Below, piece by piece: positions 1 through 12,903 of a DNA stretch of 64,000 bases; within the stretch, counting starts at the first letter, position 1; every line of letters starts with the position of its first letter. A model generated the notes under the pieces. That model worked only from the letters and a program-made list of their open reading frames with translations, ran no database searches and had not been told where the DNA came from. The translations under genes and the position numbers were made by a program. The stretch comes from Wuchereria bancrofti (Eukaryota > Nematoda > Chromadorea > Rhabditida > Onchocercidae). The stretch spans positions 17,402,212-17,466,211 of the forward strand of contig SSBO01000012.1 in assembly GCA_005281725.1 (NCBI GenBank), read 5' to 3'.

Positions 1-457
1 TGGTTATCCTTCAGGAATAAGATGGGCTTATTTAATTATCTGTTCATTTGTTTATTCAGCCATATGAAAGAGTAAAGCTACGAAAAAACAATAGAAGTTG
101 TAAGGAGATTTTTCATAATGAACATTGGTTACGAGATGAAATGAAGGTAACCTTTTCGTGTTGTGAATGACGCAGGTGGTATGTCCACTTAAGAACAAAA
201 GTAACACTGTAAGCAGGGATGATGTCAGCCTTATTTTTAGCTGTTATCTGGTTGGTTTGTCCGTATACGAACCTTCCAATACATTGTCATTTGGAAAGGA
301 AACTTTTTACCATCAGGTGCCAAGGAAAACCATATGAGCGAAGGTTAAAAACTTGATCTTTCCTTAATTTATCGTAATAGAAGGGAATGAATTCAGTGCA
401 TCCTTGGAGTTAGAAAGAGTAAAAATGTCCCTGGGACCAAATAAAATAAATGAAAAT

Positions 458-3400
458 GAGGTGAAAAAAGGACAAAATACCACTTCAGGTACCGAAAAGC
501 GTGGGACATCATCCGTGATTGCGGTTTTCCAGTAGTTCCGAGTCAGCATTGGTTATTTGGAAGTTTAGATATTATGAAATCATGTTCTACTCATTGGCAA
601 CTTGGTAAATTAACCAGAAAGTATGGCCGTACATATGGGATAATGCAAGGTTCCCATCCAACAATTGTTACCTCTGATCCGAAAATTATCTATGAAATAT
701 GCTTCAAACAATTCCACTTATTTCATTCACGTATTGTATTTTCTGTACAGCATTCTTGTGTCAGGCTATTCACTAAAGTTTTTATTGAAATAAACGGTCC
801 TTTATTCTTGTCAAAGTCTATTTTAAATATCAGATGGATCCAAGTAGTACTCATCCAGACACTGTTTATGAAGTCCACGAATTTGCGGCACGAGGTGAAC
901 GGTGGAAACGAATTAGAAGCTTGACATCAAAAGCCTTTCAAATGAAAATCTCCGGAAGGTTCTTGATTTTTTGATTAATTTTTAACAAAGCGATGAGCAA
1001 GCATTCTTTGAACTGGTAAATTATGCTGAAAAACCTGCTTTTGGACTCCGTATATAATTATACTTTTTTGCAGCTATTTCATGTCATGCGTGATTCCGTA
1101 AACTGTTTTGTAAAGGATCTTGAGGAAGAAATCACCGATTCAAAAGCACTAGAGCTTCATCTGTATGTGTCTCTTCCGTTTTTTTCAAGAGCTGAACTAT
1201 ATGAAATTATAAATGAGTTTTCTTAAATTGAGTTATGTTCCTTAACATTTCCTTTGCTAACATTGAGTTGAGAACTTAAACACAACTCTTATTTTCATAG
1301 ATTGGTTTCAGTCGTTTCCAGACGCTTACCTTCGATATTATATCACGATGTTGCATGGGTCGTCCGTATAGTTGTCAACACAACAATTCAAATCTCAAAC
1401 TTCTGCTGAAAAAATTCAGTTCATTGCAAAGTTTCCGTCCTTTTTCTCTACTTACATGTGAGGGAAATTTCTTAACAAATTCATCATAAAATTTCTAGAA
1501 TGCAAATAGTTGATTTTCTGGAGGAATATTTTGTAACTAGTACTCTTTTGATGTTGTAAATAAGTATATACAAAAATCCCTTTGAAGGGTGTGTACCAGA
1601 TTTGAAATGGATGTCACTAACATACGCTAAATTGTGTCTATGTTTTCGTATAACATTTCACCTTGAAATTGACCCACTAGTTACTTATACGAATTATCTT
1701 CGCAAAGTTATTTCAATGGATATCACTAACCAGGTCTGTTTGTTTCATTTATTTTGGTAACTTGCATCCGACATTTGCAACTTATATACTTTTCTTCAGA
1801 CTAAAATTCAGGGACGGTGCAAATGTGTATCCGTTCTCGTTATATGAATTCAACAAAGTGCTACTTATGATTCATTATGAAATGCGCTGTGAATGCATAT
1901 GGCTTAGTTGCTTTAGTATTTATACATTTTCCCGAAAATACTGCATTAAACAACAGAGATGAATCGATTGTTTTCGAGTTGCAAAGTAAAACTTTGAAGT
2001 AGATTCGTTCAACTTTTATATGGTCATCCAAAAATGATTCGTAAGATTAGTTTAGGATCGTTCTAGTTTCCTATACTTTATGAAATGTGTGGAAGACGAC
2101 GAATGGGATGATTGGATAGTTGATGCCGATAAACCATGTAATATATCAAGCATGAAAATCATTCCGAAATTGACGACCGAAGTAAGTTCATTTTGCTGAA
2201 TTTGTAACAAACAGTCAATGCAGTTATTTTCGCTGTCAATATCATGTCAATATCTTGCATGTTTTGCATGCATATATACAAAATTCTGACTCCTAAAAAT
2301 TGAAATGATATGACTTTTGATATGCCTATTTCTTTATCGAATTTGTTCAGAACCAAAACATGTATTGTGAAGAAGTAAGCTCTATGTTAAAGTTTATAAT
2401 AGAAATATTTGTTCGGCCCTGTCACATAAACTTATAGGAAATTATAAATCAGTGCCGCTTTCTAACAACAGCAGGATTCGACACAACAGCTTACACCGTA
2501 GCTTATTTAATATATCTGCTGGCCAATAACTCTGAAAAACAGGAAAAATTGTACCAGGAAATTGCAATGTTGAATGAAATTACATTCGATAATGTGCAGC
2601 ATTTCAATTACCTTCACTATGCAATCATGGAAACTCTTCGACTTTTCCCACATGCTTCCTTGTGAGCTAGTTCTTCAATTTCGTCACTGAAGTGCGAGCT
2701 AAAACCCGGAATTTTTTTAACAGAATTTTTTTAGGTGTCATTCAAAAGCAAATCTGTAACTAGTCTCAAGCCCTTCGGATCTACAGACTATGTTAAGACA
2801 TTGTTCTAAATTCTGTAATCTATTTAAGATGTGTTCAACCAGGCACTTCTGTAATGAGCAAGAAACATTCGCTATTTGCAAGTTGCAGTCTCGCACGTGT
2901 GTTCAGCAGTGTGAAATAGGACCTTACACATTTAAGAAAGATGTGGGTGTTATTTTCGACACCTGGAGCTTACATTACGATCAGGAGATATGGGGCAGCG
3001 ATGTCAAACAATTCAGACTCGACAGGTTCCAACCATGTCTTAGGATCTGAGCTTGTAACTTTTATTGGGAAGAAAAAGATGCGAACCAAAGACACTAACC
3101 TAGACTGCACTACAATTCGGAAAAGGAACTGGATGGCCTTTGGTGCAGGGCCACGCCAGTGTGTTGGGATGCGCTTTGCGATGCTGGAAACCAAAATAAT
3201 AATTTGTAGTTTGTTAAAGAAATTCCGTTTTCGTAAAATTGAAAACACATGCAAGGTAAATTCCACTAATTGCCATTATTAAGCCTGCATGGCACTCCCA
3301 AAAAGTTTTGCAAGATTAGATGACCCGTAGAGGCATACAAAATATAGGAACGAGACAGTAACATAGAATAAATTTCCCACTAAAAACAATGACGAATCAT

Positions 3401-3884
3401 TTATAAAATAATTATAAGGATCTTGATGTTCAACAACCAGAAGTATGAAATGTTTCTCGCAACTTAATTCGTATACATTCTGGTTTCCTAGATTGCATAT
3501 AACAAGCCAAGTCGCATGGAACACCGTACAATAATCGATTAATCGATCATAGGCTAACTTCAATAATGAATTCCTTTTGCACGCCCTGACAAAATCAAAT
3601 TTTTGGTTGACTGGAACATAAGACACAGCTTCTTGAAAAACTGAAAATCAGCATTATACTTTACAGAACAATTACAGACCGCTGATGTTTATGTTCCAGT
3701 CCAAAAATCATAGTGAATTAATGAGAAATTCCTGTTGTCGCTAACCTATTTCAGATTCACACAAGTCTCCGAGAAATGGGAACAGTTTTTCCAGATTTTT
3801 CACAGGTTATACTTGAAAGAAGAATTGGTAAGTATTCTGGTAATATAATACATTACATATAATAAAATAAACAGATATGTACAA
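458..3884 (+). pseudogene. Cytochrome P450, clan 3 (CYP13-like), probably a pseudogene
   Basis: P450s are heme monooxygenases of the ER that oxidise lipids, steroids and xenobiotics. Seen in order: an N-terminal segment with HWLFGSLD and RKYGRTYG (about 490-744); a C-helix exon with GERWKRIRSL (834-958); exons ending DLEEEI and TFDIISRCC (1074-1350); the I-helix AGFDTT and K-helix ETLR in one exon (2438-2661); an exon with GPYTFKKDVG and RLDRF; the heme-binding FGAGPRQCVG with its cysteine (about 3139-3168); and a C-terminal exon with LERR (about 3755-3884). Against function: in-frame stops lie between the RF element and the heme loop (TGA 3048, TAA 3096), and a frame change plus a TAA lies near 955-990 that only an implausibly short intron (about 32 nt) would remove. 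No signal-anchor exon was identified. Family assignment is firm. Pseudogene status is inferred and could reflect sequencing errors. Confidence 0.7.
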
Positions 3885-3933
3885 AATGAAAACGAAAACG
3901 AAATAAAGATCGGGCTAAAGAGAATTTTCAAAA

Positions 3934-6900
3934 TCAAACAGTCCATAAGCAAACGGTTTTTTCTTTGCCTGCACTAAGTAACATATTTCCTTTGGGATGC
4001 CACGAAACTGAATGCACGCCTCGCCTAAAAACACAAATTACAATGTTTGATCGAATTGTTTCTTTTACATACACTGGAAGTAAAACAGATTCCCAGGTCA
4101 CAAAGCAAAGTATTGGCGTCACATTATAGTAAAAATTCAGTGATGAAACTGATTTTACATAATTTATATTTACTGAACAAAGAAAAAGAAAACAAAAATG
4201 GGTTTTCCGTTAAAATGCTTTAAATATACGAAATACGAATACATAAGAACTGTAATAAATTAGAAAAGAAAATTTGCGATTTTTCTTTCTCCTTCGAGAA
4301 AATATTTTTTTTTTTATTGTAAAGCTAATAATATATCTCGCTGCATATAGAAATGTACTTGCTGTACAGAAATGAGAGAAAATGCCAAGTTCTATGGTTA
4401 GAATCAAAAATTTAAATTTAAGAAAAAGTTGAGTTCTCACTTCTCTTTCTACTTTCAGTGTCTCTCATAGCTATCATATAAAATAACACTAAGCTAATGC
4501 AGTGTGGAAAATAAAAACTCAGTGTTTTACTTCTAAAAAGGAGCCACAAAACTTTTGTGTTAAGTATAATTCCTATGCATAATAAGATTTCGGAGAAAGA
4601 ACCTACTCATGTCCACCTTTCTGAAGCGTTTTTTCAAGCTTGGTTGTTTTTAGATTCCAAATAAAAATGGACCCATCACTGGAACCAGATGCGATATATT
4701 CCATTCCAGGACTTATCGCACAACGAATGTGATCACTTCCTGTTCGATACTGATCGGCACTGCAGTAAATTGTAATGAGAGGCTGTATTAGAGATTTCAA
4801 AATCTTCCTGTATTTATGATATCATAATTTATGTGTCGAAAGGAAAAATTGTGACATGAAACAAATTAAAAATAATGAAAAAATATCGGGAAGGAATCTT
4901 AAAAGTAAGAAGTTAAAATAAATCAAATGTGTAGATACCAAATTATTTCATCTATTTTTTCCATGACATTTTCAGAAAACAGTTAGAGAAGAAAGTTAAT
5001 TTAGACTTATACAAACAACTCGAGTGACTCACAATGAGAAAAAGAATATTCAAGAAAAATACCTGTATATATGAACAATTTGATAGGAACGTAGATCGAT
5101 TAATGACATCGTTTCGTCTCGTGCTGATGCAAGTATAACGGAAGAGTCTTAATGCAATTTGTTTAAAAAAAGAAAAAATGACGGTCTAGAGGTTACTATC
5201 TACCGCTTATTTGAAAAAATATAAAGATTATAGCACAACTTTTGTATAGTTATTATATAACAACTACTGTATAGTTATTATAAATTTAATGCAACTTATT
5301 GCTCATAAAAATCAATAAAAACGCTTTAAAATAATTAACTATACAGCAGCGAGATAGCAATTTACATTTAAAAAAACTGGCAAAATTGAGAATTAAAACA
5401 CATCTAGTTTTCAGTGTGAAGCTTAATAATAACTTTTTAGACATCGATTTCTACAGCCAGTTTAGTATAAAACAAAATATTGATTTACCAAGTGAGAGAA
5501 CCAAGGATGTGACTTTATTGGCGAGTTCGACAACACGAACCGGTTCATTGAGTCTTGTGTCCCAAAACCGCACTTTACGATCGTAATGACCACTAGCTAC
5601 CATTCCACTCTTGTCACTCGAAGTTATGTCATACACTACTGAATTAGTGAAATATGTTCTCAAACCTGAAAAGTGTACGCTAAATTTAATCTCATGGATA
5701 TCTCACAGTTGTACTACTTTGATTAGTAGTTCTTCACTCATAGAAATTTCCAGTAAAAGCTAGTGTTAAAGTCTTTATTTTTCCATTTTTTATTCTCGCC
5801 ACCTTTTTCATCTCCACCCAGTGCATCGCTAAAGAAATAATGTAATATTGAAATTTTGAAAATAGAAGTGTAAACGTACATTTGGCAGTTTTTAAGTCCC
5901 ATAGCTTAAAGGTTCTATCATAAGATCCAGATACAACCTGTAAACCATCTTCAAAGAATTTGGCAGATGATACCTTATTTCCATGTCCTGTTAATGAGTG
6001 CTGAAAATAAAAACGATAACTGACTGATAATAAATTATTGAAAATGACAAATATACCTTAAAGATTATATGTAGCCTAGAGATCTCAACTATCGTGCGAT
6101 ATTCGAAACAAACCAACCAAGACACAAAAAGACGAGAAGACAAACGTAAAGAGAAATGACATCAATACAGAAATTACTCAGAGAAAACATTGCAAAAGAG
6201 ACTACAGACCTTGACTATATGATTATCCGTTCCCCAAATACGAACAGCATTATCATTGCCAGCTCCAAGTACTTGACTGGTTTCAGCTGCGAAGTCTATC
6301 CGTAGTATTGATTCATTCGAACCAGCCAAAGAAACACTGAATGAAATTAATATGCACAATTTTCTTTCTTAGACCGTAGAAATGATTATGCCTGTTAAGA
6401 TTCTCTACAGCAATTTCTAGTCCGGCAGCAATTTTCTAAAAACTTCCAAGAACTTGCTGCAAAGCAACCAACAATTAAGATCCAAGGTATAAGGTACATA
6501 GTAGAAAACATAATTAAACTTTTCTTACATTTTTTCAAATTTATCATTTACTAGTTTGTATAAACGAAGTTTGTGATCACCACCACCTCCAGCAAACATG
6601 TCACCATTAGGGTGCCAAAGAATATCGTTAACATCATCGCCATAATCCTTAGAAAAAAAGTTCAACAATTATTTATTCACACAATAGAAAATTTTAATTT
6701 CTTCATAATTATTTATAGAATTATAGGAAAGTTAACTCACCAATTTTGTTTTACAATGGTTAGGAATGACGTCACCTTTATAATCAAGGACTTGATTGGC
6801 GCTACTGATAATTTCAAACCTGTAAACTATTACTGGTTCCAAAATTCAGTAACAAATGTGCATTAGAAAACATCTGAATAACATTTAAGTATTCATAAAA

Positions 6901-9239
6901 CGACCTGGATTTCAGCGCATTCAAATACTTGCACTCTATTTAACTTCAACATTTAAATAATTTCTACATCATTTTCTGCTACACCATGAGCTATTATTCT
7001 TTGGGCAGAAAATTATTAATTTTTTTTAAGCGCAAAGGATTGACACAAAAAGGAAGCAATAAAACAGTTGTACAATGAAAAATATGGAAAAGATATATGA
7101 TAATATTTCAAACAACGAATATTTCTACTTGTTAACTAACCCATACGTTTTGTCCTCGTTGTTGTGTGACATAATTAGTGCAGACTCAATATCTGCTGCT
7201 AAACGACGACGATGTTCCCTAAAGAAAGGAATCTAAAGCATTTTCATTTTGTGATGATTAGATATGGAAAAACTGGTCGAAATTATTCAAGATATTTACC
7301 ACAGTAAATGAACATCTTCCATTTTTGAAATGCGATTCTCATGTACTTTGAAGTTTCTTTTGTAGCACTAAAAGTTAATCCCCGATAAATACAATCGGCG
7401 TATTCTATCGCTGAGTCAAAAGAGAAAACAAAGATTAAGAATGAGAAATAAGGAAGGAAACCAGAAAAGAATTAGTGAGGTAGGATTAGGCAAGTGGAAC
7501 ACAGCCAGTTTCATATAAATATTTACTAAGTCCAATTCATGTTTAATGTGTACCTATATTTCACCAAAATCGAAGTCGAGACACTAAATGTTCGCGATCT
7601 GGTCATAATAAATTAGATTTAGAACGTTACATTAACACAATCTTATCATATAAATGATGAAAAGAAAAACAGTTTTCTTAACCATTACAAGTCATAGCTG
7701 CTTCCTAATTAAGCATAAAAAAAGTTCCATTTTAAAGTATTTAAACTGAGTACACGATTCTTTTTTCTAACAAAAAAAAACTTCTTTTTCTAACAAAAAA
7801 AAGAAATTCAAGATCAAGGAAAGAACGCAAAAAAAGTCCAAATAAATGAACTGTTTACTCTTGTTCTCGTTCATTTTGTTCGTTAAACCACTGGACTTCT
7901 TTCTCTTTAAGGTCCTTTATTCGATCAACTAAATTATTTCTTTCTTCTTGTGCTTCTCGATATTTGTTTTCGATGCTGTTATAGCTTGCCTAAAGGATAT
8001 TGCGAGTTAATTATTCCTGCCTTTAAAATTTATCAGATAAACATGATGTAGGTTAATGATGTTAATCAGCGAATTATTAACCTAACAAAATGAGAAGACA
8101 CGTCTGCATACATACAAATGACTGTGTTGCTAAATAGCTCAAAATTATTGAAAGACTACAATGCTGCAAGTTTTAGTATTATCAGATCCTAGCTTATAAA
8201 CCAATAAAATTATTAAAATGCATGCCTGTAAAGCAAAATGCTCATCCTTTAATAAAGTGTTTGCCTCTTCTAGTGCAGCCAATTCCTCTTCTTTTTCTTT
8301 CAATTTCTTCTTCAGCTTCTGGTTCTCCTTTTGGTATTCTTCTTTCCTAAATATTTTACTCAGTAAAAATTACAATAAGACAGAATGATTACAATTTTTC
8401 AAATAAAACGCTACATGAAACTGAATGCTGAATTATTCAAGTTTATAAGTTTACACACTCCGCATCACTTGAATTTCTGGACATGAGAAAGCGAAGCAAG
8501 CTGGAAAACAACGACCAACCTATTGAAATGATGAATTTACCTATTAAATCCGGAATTACGAAAATAAACATTAACGTAAGCTAAACTCACACAATACTAA
8601 CTGCGCTTAGCTCTCGCACAACAACACCTAAACGATTGTTTGTTTCAATTAATTGCTGATCATTTTGCTCCTTTTTACGGTAAAGATCTGCAAGCTCAGC
8701 TTCCAGTTCCACCGTACGATCCGAACTTCCTGCTCTCAAATATCACTGTTGAAAATACTTTTGCCACTGATTAATAGTTTGACAAGTTGCCACAAAAACA
8801 AACGAAATATCTTCTATCATCAAACAATCCTTTTACTTGGTCAAAAGCATGTATTACGTAAAAAACATGTAATGTGAATCATTAGCTTATCCGAACTACC
8901 AGAATAATAAAGAAACAACTAAACCTACAACGAAGCATTCGAGCCGTGACGTATACGACCGGTACGCGCAATGTTTGCCACATACTCTGTTAATTCGCAA
9001 TCTACAAAGTTATTAGGATTAAAAGGTATGATTCGAGAACAGTTGGACAATATTATAGAGTAACTTTTGTAGATGGAAAGTCACATTCTCAGTAATAATA
9101 AAGATAAAAAAAGGAGTGAAGTATAAACCTTACAAGAGGTGAATAAGGAATCGAACTGTCTGCACACAATATTTCGACGTTCAAGTTGTTGTATGATCAC
9201 TGCGCGGAAGCTGTTATCTGTCATATCCGTTTCATCCAT
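3934..9239 (-). CDS. atg-16: Autophagy-related protein 16 (ATG16/ATG16L), multi-exon
   Basis: ATG16 binds ATG5-ATG12 and directs LC3/GABARAP lipidation to the forming autophagosome. Reading the minus strand: the start codon is at 9239-9237 ([11 protein letters not shown]), in an exon ending near 9134. Coiled-coil exons rich in E/K/Q follow at about 8929-9001, 8592-8733, 8225-8347 and 7857-7991. A linker lies at about 7300-6740. WD40 blades follow: about 6533-6649 ([15 protein letters not shown]), 6210-6336 ([10 protein letters not shown]), 5880-6002 ([12 protein letters not shown]), 5500-5668 ([11 protein letters not shown]), 5062-5145 ([14 protein letters not shown]), 4603-4757 ([12 protein letters not shown]) and 3936-4023 ([15 protein letters not shown]), ending LWTV and stop at 3934. 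Domain order and blade spacing match ATG16L, not the shorter yeast Atg16, which lacks WD repeats. It is convergent with the P450 and divergent from the CDK gene. Exon edges are approximate by a few bases. Confidence 0.93.
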
Positions 9240-9891
9240 CTGTCCTCAACAGCAGTTATTCTGAGTAATATTACTCATAGCAATGCATCCATCAGTTCAA
9301 TATATACATGTGTATGTGTGTGTGTATGTGTCTAGAGCAGGGGGTAATATCTGAAAAAGGTACATATCGTTGCTAATATCGTAACTAACCCATCATCTTA
9401 ATGAAAACGAAATTCAACACTGAAAGCGAAAATGTTCGACTGGATGAGTCTCAACATCAACCGCCTAAGAGGTGCTCTGAGGTACAGAGTGATTTCATAC
9501 CGCGCTATTCGCTAATGTGATTAGTTGCGTTCGCGAATTTAATTTTCGAATTGGGGTAGCTAAACCAACTTCAGGATTGTTCTATAGTGGGGTGCTAGAT
9601 GTATTTAGTGAAAGAATGGAAAACTGGTTAATTATTGAAACGAAGCAAGATGAGAAGTATGATTACAGCCTCAGCCATTCTTTGAATAGTATATCAGTTT
9701 TGATCTTGATATCGTTTCTGGATCAACTGTTGAGCAGGTAGCACTAAGCATTCCGTTTCAGACTTCTAATGATCAAACATAACATTATGCACGTACGGTA
9801 TATCTCTCCTCATCAACTGTCTCATTCTTATTCATCATCTTAGTCTACGTTATGTTTTTCAGTATTGTACAGCTGTATTTGCAGTAATTAT
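9240..9891. promoter_or_regulatory. Divergent intergenic region between ATG16 and CDK4/6
   Basis: The two start codons point away from each other across about 650 bp, so the stretch must hold both promoters or one shared promoter. It contains a TG-rich tract near 9303-9345 and a TTTGCAG at about 9879-9885, just 5' of the kinase ATG. That could be a spliced-leader acceptor, as is common in nematodes. No TATA-like element stood out. Confidence 0.5.
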
Positions 9892-12459
9892 ATGATGGAA
9901 GAAAGTTGCTCAAGATGTGATCAAGGCACTGATAATTCTGAGAATGTTCATGAATATGAGGAGCATCGTGTGATCGGGAAAGGTGCATATGGTGTTGTTT
10001 ATCTAGTTACTCATATACCCAGTAACATACAGGCGAGTATTTTTGCTTGATATTTTTTAACATATTTTTATTTTGAAAATCACCAGAGTGATTGTACTGA
10101 CACTGTTTGTGCCGTTTTTTATTCATGGTAACCTTTCTTCAGTTTTTTTGGATTCTTTCGTAAAAATTAGATGTGCCTTGTCATTACAGTAACTTCTTTC
10201 ACTTTCATCCTCCAATCAGAATACGTAATTTCTACTTGTTCATAATATTATATGTAATATTATAAACATTAAAGCTTCAACTATTACGCAGTCAATTATA
10301 GTATGCCTTAAAAAAAATGATTGTGCGTATAACAGAAGATGGTATACCACAAAGTATTATACGTGAGATCTCAGCATTGCGAGCGCTGCATAATTTGGAT
10401 CATCCAAACATTGTGAAGTTTGTTTTTTCACATTTTCCTTCTTTATCTTCGAGGAGGAAAAATTTATCATTTTTCCCTTTCGATTATCAAAATTTATTCG
10501 ATTTCGAATTTTTACTTTTATTGTGGTTTTATCTGATGACCTTTACATGTGGATCAAAAGCCGTAGTTCAAAAGTAGCGTGTCATATAGATATGAAAATT
10601 TTTGAACAAAGTTTATACATTGTTTTAGATTACACGACGTGTTTCATGGTCAAATTGATAAGGGTGAAATGTGTTTAAGTGTTGTTTATGAAAAATGTGA
10701 CTGGGACTTGTATGAGTTTTTGCGTACCATCCCTCGCGACATGGGTGATCATCAATGTCGTCATATTGCAAAGCAGGCAGGTTTTTGTTTCTATTTGGAA
10801 TTTATCTAAACTTGTTGGAGGGCTTGAACAACACGTTAGGAATTCTTTTTTTAATAAATTTGGCAAATACCAAATGCTTGGTTATTAATGTCAGCAAGTT
10901 TGTTGTACTTTATTGCTATATATATCATCTTATTTTTTGTTTTCTGATATTACAGGATTATATTTATCTCTCACTCCTTTAAAGAAAATTTTCTCAACGG
11001 ATTTATTAAATATTATTCAGTATTTATGATGCGTTAATTGTATGTTGTATCGAAATGTCTCCCTCATTTTGATTTATGTCATTACTTTACTACAGATCGT
11101 ATTCCACTTACTGTTCTCTTTCAAAATCATAGATGAATTACTAACTGATCAAAGGTATAGAGTCTCATTATCAAAACTGAAGTTTAAGATTTTGATGGGA
11201 TTGGATTTTCTTCATTCAAATCATGTTATACATCGAGACTTAAAACCACAGAACATATTAATTAACCGCGACCAAACAATCAAAATTGCCGATTTCGGTT
11301 TAGCTCGCTACTATTCAATGCAATCATCTTTCACGACACTGGTAATTTTTGAATATCTGTTGTTTTTTGGTCCTGCTCATCTTATTTTCTTAGTTTCCCA
11401 CTCACCTTACTTTCTTAGTTATCTTCAGCGCTGTCAACGACGTCCGAATTTTAGGTTGTGACTTTGTGGTACCGAAGTCCAGAAGTATTACTTCAATGCT
11501 CCTATAACTGCGGTGTTGATATTTGGGCTGCTGGCTGCATCATTGCGGAATTATATTCGCGTCAACCACTTTTTCCAGCACATAGTGAAGCGCAACAATT
11601 GAGTATTATATTCCAGCAAGTTTTCAGAATTTTTCTTTTTCTCTTGAGCTGATTTCTATAACTTTTCTTTTCTTTTATTACTCAGAAAATCAAATTAAAC
11701 TTAAAATCAAGGATCATATTCTGTTTGATTTTTCAAATTTCATATTCTTCCCAAACATGAAGCGGATTTTGAAAGTTTAACTGAAGGATGTTATCACCAT
11801 ATCTTGTGAATATAATGATTTATTGTTTAAACAAAATTATTATTCATATTCAACGTTACCAACTGCATAGGAGATAAATTATGTCCTGCAGAAAACTTGG
11901 CACTCCGCCTTCTAACGAATGGCCACAAAATGCGGTCATTGAACGTTCATTCTATCCGTCCTATCCCGGACAACCAATGCGTCGTATTGCACCCAAATTA
12001 CCACCAGATGCCGCAAGACTAGTAAAAGTACGCTGTTTTACGTGACTTTATATGATTCGGTCTTACGTATCTCTACAAAAATATCTAAAGAGTTTTTGAC
12101 CAAGCTAGAGAATATTAGGTCAGTGACGTACCATTTCGTGGTCTTTCATCCTCTATTTCTTCCTTGAATGACGGAATAATTAAAGTAATTTTAGTGGTTT
12201 TGACCTTTTAGTCTCATATTTAATATCAATACCTACTAAATTAAAATCATATATATAAGTTCTTTGCAAATTGCTTCTGTAAATTTTTTATGCCATCTGA
12301 TGTAATTTTTCCTTCGATCACATATTTGCATATAAAAAGAAAAAATGCGGTCAATAATGATTTCAGAGTATGCTATCTTTCTTACCAGAAACAAGGCCTT
12401 CATGTGCAGAAGCATTAAGTACCGAATATTTTCGCCAGAAACATGGTTCAGTTGTTTAA
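9892..12459 (+). CDS. cdk-4: Cyclin-dependent kinase 4/6 homologue, 7 exons, about 315 aa
   Basis: A Ser/Thr kinase that with cyclin D drives G1/S by phosphorylating Rb. Exons read as 9892-10032, 10302-10417, 10629-10776, 11189-11341, 11455-11615, 11892-12027 and 12367-12459, all in phase. Motifs in order: glycine loop GKGAYGVVY, lysine in YALKKM, a PSTAIRE-equivalent helix [20 protein letters not shown] catalytic loop, DFGLARYYS, and [14 protein letters not shown] in place of the T-loop/APE region, as in CDK4/6. C-lobe [10 protein letters not shown] and a final exon ending KHGSVV follow. Length is close to human CDK4. Introns 1, 3 and 5 begin with GC (CAG|GCGAGT, CAG|GCAGGT, CCA|GCAAGT), the only junctions I found that keep the conserved kinase sequence in frame. 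An AATAAA lies at 12466. The start is the first of two adjacent ATGs just after a TTTGCAG. Confidence 0.93.
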
Positions 12460-12465
12460 TAAGAA

Positions 12466-12471
12466 AATAAA
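12466..12471 (+). terminator. Polyadenylation signal AATAAA of the CDK gene
   Basis: A canonical AATAAA hexamer lies 7 bases after the stop codon of the kinase. It is very close, but short 3' UTRs occur in nematodes. Confidence 0.5.
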
Positions 12472-12903
12472 TGAATATCTCTGTGCTTCTTTTTTGATCT
12501 CTTTGAACGACCTGTTATTTTATTCTACTGAATTTGTCCAACATTTTCCTCATAGTTTTTGTTTTGCATATAAATTATGTTTGTTTAACTGCGGTTAATG
12601 CGATCGTTTTTAATTATCTTTAATTTTTTTAGAGAAAAGCGTCATCTTTTGCATCTGGTTATGTGCAAGTTGTATAGATTTTCAAGCTTCCTGGAAAAGT
12701 TTAGTGATTTCTCATTTTTTTCGCAGCTAATTGCTTATAAAGAAGTCACTTTGGACATTAGTGATTATTTGATATTAAAAGTAGATCTTGATTTTTTTAG
12801 TTCTTGCTTTAAAAAAAAAAATGAAATAATTGGCTTTCTTCAGGAAAGTCAAAATTTTTTGACTGGTTTTCAAAAAAATATCGCATATTTTCTATTGATT
12901 TAG

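Noticed and set aside
364..549. Minus-strand open frame at the start of the P450
   Set aside because: It is the shadow of the P450 N-terminal region on the opposite strand and has no family match.
2970..3266. Minus-strand open frame across the heme-loop exon
   Set aside because: It is the antisense shadow of the P450 heme-binding exon.
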